A stretch of DNA of 25,004 nucleotides from an uncultured Finegoldia sp. (lineage in GTDB: Bacteria; Bacillota; Clostridia; Tissierellales; Peptoniphilaceae). The DNA is taken from positions 1 through 25,004 of the forward strand of contig NZ_CAAFUQ010000010.1 of NCBI RefSeq assembly GCF_900766215.1, written 5' to 3'. Below, piece after piece: positions 22,998-25,004 of the stretch (the first letter of the stretch is position 1; every line of letters starts with the position of its first letter). The position numbers were made by a program, and so were the translations under genes. The notes under the pieces are model-generated. The model was not told the origin of the DNA. It saw nothing but the letters and a program-made list of their open reading frames with translations, and did not search any database.

Positions 22998-24530
22998 ATG
23001 AAACATCAATTAGTTATTGTAGTAGATTTTGGAGGACAATATAATCAACTAATCGCTCGCCGCGTTAGAGATTTGAACGTATACTGCGAAGTTGTTCCTT
23101 ACAAAAAAGCATTGGATGTTATCAAAGAAAAACAACCAATAGGGATAATCTTTACAGGTGGACCAAACAGCGTTTACGAAGAAAATTCTCCACAAATCGA
23201 CAAAGAAATTTTTGAATTAAATATTCCTATTTTGGGAATGTGCTACGGAATGCAACTTATCTCCAAAGATTTCGGGGGAGTTGTTGAAAAAGCGAAAAAT
23301 CGTGAATTTGGTAAAACTAATGCCAAAATCGAAAACCAAAGCCCTATCTTAAAAGATATGAGCGACGAAAGCATCGTGTGGATGAGTCACACTGATTTCG
23401 TATCAAAAAAACCAGAAGGATTTGACATCATTCAAACAACGGATTCTTGTCCGGTTGCAGCCATTGCAAATGAAGACAAGAATATTTACGCAGTTCAATA
23501 TCACCCAGAAGTTAACCATACAGTAGAAGGTAAAATACTTATCAAAAACTTCCTTTATGAAATCTGTAAAGCAGACGGAGATTGGACAATGGAAAACTTC
23601 TTGGAAGAACAAATCAAAAAAATCAGAAAAACTGTCGGCGACAAAAAAGTTTTGTTGGCATTATCAGGTGGGGTAGATAGTTCCGTATGTGCATCACTTT
23701 TATCAAAAGCTATCGGCAAAAACTTGACATGTGTATTCGTTGACCATGGATTAATGAGAAAAAATGAAGGCGACGAAGTTGAAGCCGCATTCAAAAATGA
23801 CGAATTGAACTTCGTAAGAGTAGATGCAAAAGACAGATTCTTAAATAAATTAAAAGGCGTATCAGATCCAGAACAAAAGAGAAAAATCATCGGAGAAGAA
23901 TTCATCAGAGTATTTGAAGATGAAGCTAAGAAAATCGGATCTGTAGATTTCCTAGCACAAGGGACAATCTATCCCGATGTAATAGAATCTGGACAAGGCG
24001 ATGCATCAGTTATCAAATCTCACCACAACGTTGGAGGACTTCCTGATGTAGTTGATTTCAAAGATTTAATTGAACCACTTCGCGATTTATTCAAAGATGA
24101 AGTTAGAAGATTGGGATTAGAATTAGAAATGCCAGAATATTTGGTATATCGTCAACCATTCCCAGGACCAGGACTAGGAATCAGAGTAATGGGAGAAATC
24201 ACTGAAGAAAAATTAGAAGTGTTGCGTGAAGCAGACTTCATCTTTAGAGACGAAGTTGCAAAAGCAGGAATCGACAAAGACATCAACCAATACTTCGCAG
24301 TAATCACTAACAATAGAACAGTAGGAGTAATGGGAGATTTTAGAACTTACGATTACACATTGGCACTAAGAGCCGTAACAACAACAGACTTCATGACAGC
24401 CGATTGGGCAAGAATCCCATACGAAGTATTAGACAAAACTTCAGTAAGAATCATAAACGAAGTCGATCATATCAATAGAATAGTGTACGATATAACAAGC
24501 AAACCACCAGCAACAATTGAGTGGGAATAA
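22998..24530 (+). CDS. guaA: GMP synthase (glutamine-hydrolysing)
   Basis: GuaA aminates XMP to GMP with glutamine and ATP. The 510-residue protein is complete. The class I glutaminase domain (about 1-190) has GMCYGMQL with nucleophile C82 and YHPEV with H169 and E171. The ATP-pyrophosphatase domain begins around residue 200, with the SGGVDSS loop at 223-229, then VDHGLMRKNEGDEV and GTIYPDVIESG. The dimerisation domain (about 390-510) includes RQPFPGPGLGIRVMGEIT and the closing DITSKPPATIEWE. RBS AGGAG overlaps the ABC-F stop, so the two genes share a transcript. No terminator hairpin follows it before the IS remnants. Confidence 0.97.
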   Translation: MKHQLVIVVDFGGQYNQLIARRVRDLNVYCEVVPYKKALDVIKEKQPIGIIFTGGPNSVYEENSPQIDKEIFELNIPILGMCYGMQLISKDFGGVVEKAKNREFGKTNAKIENQSPILKDMSDESIVWMSHTDFVSKKPEGFDIIQTTDSCPVAAIANEDKNIYAVQYHPEVNHTVEGKILIKNFLYEICKADGDWTMENFLEEQIKKIRKTVGDKKVLLALSGGVDSSVCASLLSKAIGKNLTCVFVDHGLMRKNEGDEVEAAFKNDELNFVRVDAKDRFLNKLKGVSDPEQKRKIIGEEFIRVFEDEAKKIGSVDFLAQGTIYPDVIESGQGDASVIKSHHNVGGLPDVVDFKDLIEPLRDLFKDEVRRLGLELEMPEYLVYRQPFPGPGLGIRVMGEITEEKLEVLREADFIFRDEVAKAGIDKDINQYFAVITNNRTVGVMGDFRTYDYTLALRAVTTTDFMTADWARIPYEVLDKTSVRIINEVDHINRIVYDITSKPPATIEWE

Positions 24531-24580
24531 TCGCAAAATTTTCTAAAATGGTTGATTACAAGCTATAGAGAGAATAAAAA

Positions 24581-24676
24581 ATGGCTACTGGTACTGGAAG
24601 TAAAAAAAGAATAATTAAAATAATAGTTCCAAGTGGTTTTACAAAAAAATACAAAAGGCCCGTAGCTTTAAGGTGA
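24581..24676 (+). pseudogene. Truncated 31-codon ORF cut at an IS end
   Basis: An ORF with GAGAG (24568-24572) eight bases before its ATG encodes a short basic peptide beginning MATGTGSKKRIIK. I do not recognise it. Its stop TGA (24674-24676) is the first three bases of the IS3-like terminal sequence, so the peptide is read exactly to the IS junction. This is what a gene cut by an insertion looks like, but a chance ORF is possible. It shows no membrane segment or known motif. Confidence 0.4.
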
Positions 24677-24698
24677 CCCCAAAAAGTTGGACTTTGTA
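24674..24698 (+). mobile_element. Remnant of an IS3-family-like terminal inverted repeat
   Basis: TGACCCCAAAAAGTTGGAC (from 24674) resembles the terminal inverted repeats of IS3-family (IS150-like) elements of Firmicutes, which often start TGACCCCxAAAAGTT. No transposase follows; the DNA after it belongs to another element. Probably an IS3-type copy interrupted by or deleted up to an IS256-type insertion. Confidence 0.5.
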
Positions 24699-24725
24699 CG
24701 AGACTGTGAAATAGTTTGTGTATAG

Positions 24726-24758
24726 AATCCTCCTGATATAATAATAATCAGGAGGATT
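24726..24758 (+). promoter_or_regulatory. Fold-back hairpin enclosing the transposase promoter and RBS
   Basis: AATCCTCCTGAT (24726-24737) and ATCAGGAGGATT (24747-24758) form a perfect 12-bp inverted repeat. The right arm contains the AGGAGG of the transposase (24750-24755), eight bases before the ATG at 24764. A TATAAT box (24737-24742) spans the loop, with TTTGTG (24715-24720) as a weak -35. An RNA from an outside promoter would hide the RBS in the stem, while an RNA started at this promoter would lack the left arm. Confidence 0.65.
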
Positions 24759-24763
24759 TTAAA

Positions 24764-25004
24764 ATGCCAAGAAAAAGACCAGAAACAAGACTCAACAAAA
24801 TATCCAAGATGTTAATCGAAGAGTATCAACCAGAAACAGTACAAGATCTTCAAGAAGCTTTGAAAGATCTTCTAGGCGACACAATGGAGCAAATGTTAAA
24901 AGCAGAGTTAGATGAACATCTAGATTATGAATATGGTGAAAACCCACTGTCATTAAACACAAGAAAATGGTTCAAGCAAAAAAGTTAAATCATCATACGG
25001 AAAC
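24764..25004 (+). pseudogene. IS256-family transposase, frameshifted and cut by the window end
   Basis: The N-terminal 74 codons, starting at 24764, match IS256 (mutator-type) transposases: a basic start, then DLLGDTMEQMLKAELDEHLDYEYGEN, the well-conserved region ahead of the DDE domain. The family continues NxRNG-S-KKKVKSSYGN. Here the frame reads NTRKWFKQKS and stops at 24986-24988, yet one frame over the sequence gives NGSSKKKVKSSYGN. An extra A in the run at about 24963-24966 (AGAAAATGG for AGAAATGG) explains this. The catalytic domain would follow beyond the window. Unless the change is a sequencing error, the copy cannot make transposase by itself. Confidence 0.8.

Larger units (their letters stand above)
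24699..25004 (+). mobile_element. IS256-family element, left end; continues beyond the window
   Basis: CGAGACTGTGAAATAGTTTG from about 24699 resembles the terminal repeat of IS256-like elements. A transposase gene with its own promoter and RBS follows within 65 bases. The right end lies outside the window, so direct repeats and intactness cannot be judged. The exact left end could be shifted by a few bases. Confidence 0.65.

Noticed and set aside
1..25004. CRISPR arrays, tRNA or rRNA genes
   Set aside because: No regularly spaced direct repeats, cloverleaf-like sequence or rRNA signature was found in the window.

Overview
The window is AT-rich, densely coded on the + strand and carried by a Gram-positive anaerobe of the Firmicutes. 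Strong AGGAGG-type ribosome binding sites, TATAAT boxes and rho-independent terminators, lipoproteins with a lipobox, and protein sequences resembling Finegoldia, Peptoniphilus, Anaerococcus or Parvimonas suggest a Gram-positive anaerobic coccus, with Finegoldia magna my best guess (inference). All genes I accept are on the + strand.

Layout. (1) Bases 1-137 look like the 3' end of an IS200/IS605-type element, with a structured omega-RNA-like tail and a strong terminator. (2) Bases 243-6323 hold an eight-gene operon: fdhD-like, a short formate/nitrite-type transporter, moeA, a mobA-mobB fusion, a NUDIX hydrolase, an EamA transporter, a sirtuin and a membrane-anchored zinc ribbon. Its first half is molybdenum-cofactor and formate metabolism, although no formate dehydrogenase is present here. 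(3) Bases 6544-8755 hold a redox module: a thioredoxin-fold (TlpA-like) lipoprotein, a 50-residue CXXC membrane protein ending in CMECIGIG, and a membrane 4Fe-4S protein. (4) Bases 8857-9627 encode a tandem-rhodanese lipoprotein followed by a terminator. (5) Bases 9682-14069 hold a tight five-gene operon of the type annotated as rSAM/selenodomain-associated or arsenosugar biosynthesis: a DUF2064 transferase fused to a phosphotransferase-like domain, a GT2 transferase, an HdrB/GlpC-like Fe-S protein, an ArsS-like radical SAM protein and a C_GCAxxG_C_C protein. No ArsM methyltransferase lies in the window. (6) A COG2509 flavoprotein and a PfkB-type sugar-phosphate kinase follow. (7) Bases 17121-24530 are a purine region: guaB, purE, purM, a decayed MtaA/uroporphyrinogen-decarboxylase-like gene, a YbiT-type ABC-F protein and guaA. 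(8) The right edge is an IS graveyard. A 31-codon ORF stops exactly at an IS3-like terminal sequence, followed by an IS256-family element whose transposase is frameshifted.

How it may work together. Regions 3 to 5 give the most interesting hypothesis: an exported thiol and sulfur-transfer redox arm (TlpA fold, CXXC peptide, membrane Fe-S protein, rhodaneses) next to a cytoplasmic radical-SAM and transferase pathway of unknown product. The terminator between rhodanese and transferase genes leaves no room for a separate promoter, so the five-gene operon is probably fed by regulated read-through from the rhodanese promoter. The transposase start region at 24726-24758 also has a fold-back hairpin that could block translation from read-through transcripts.
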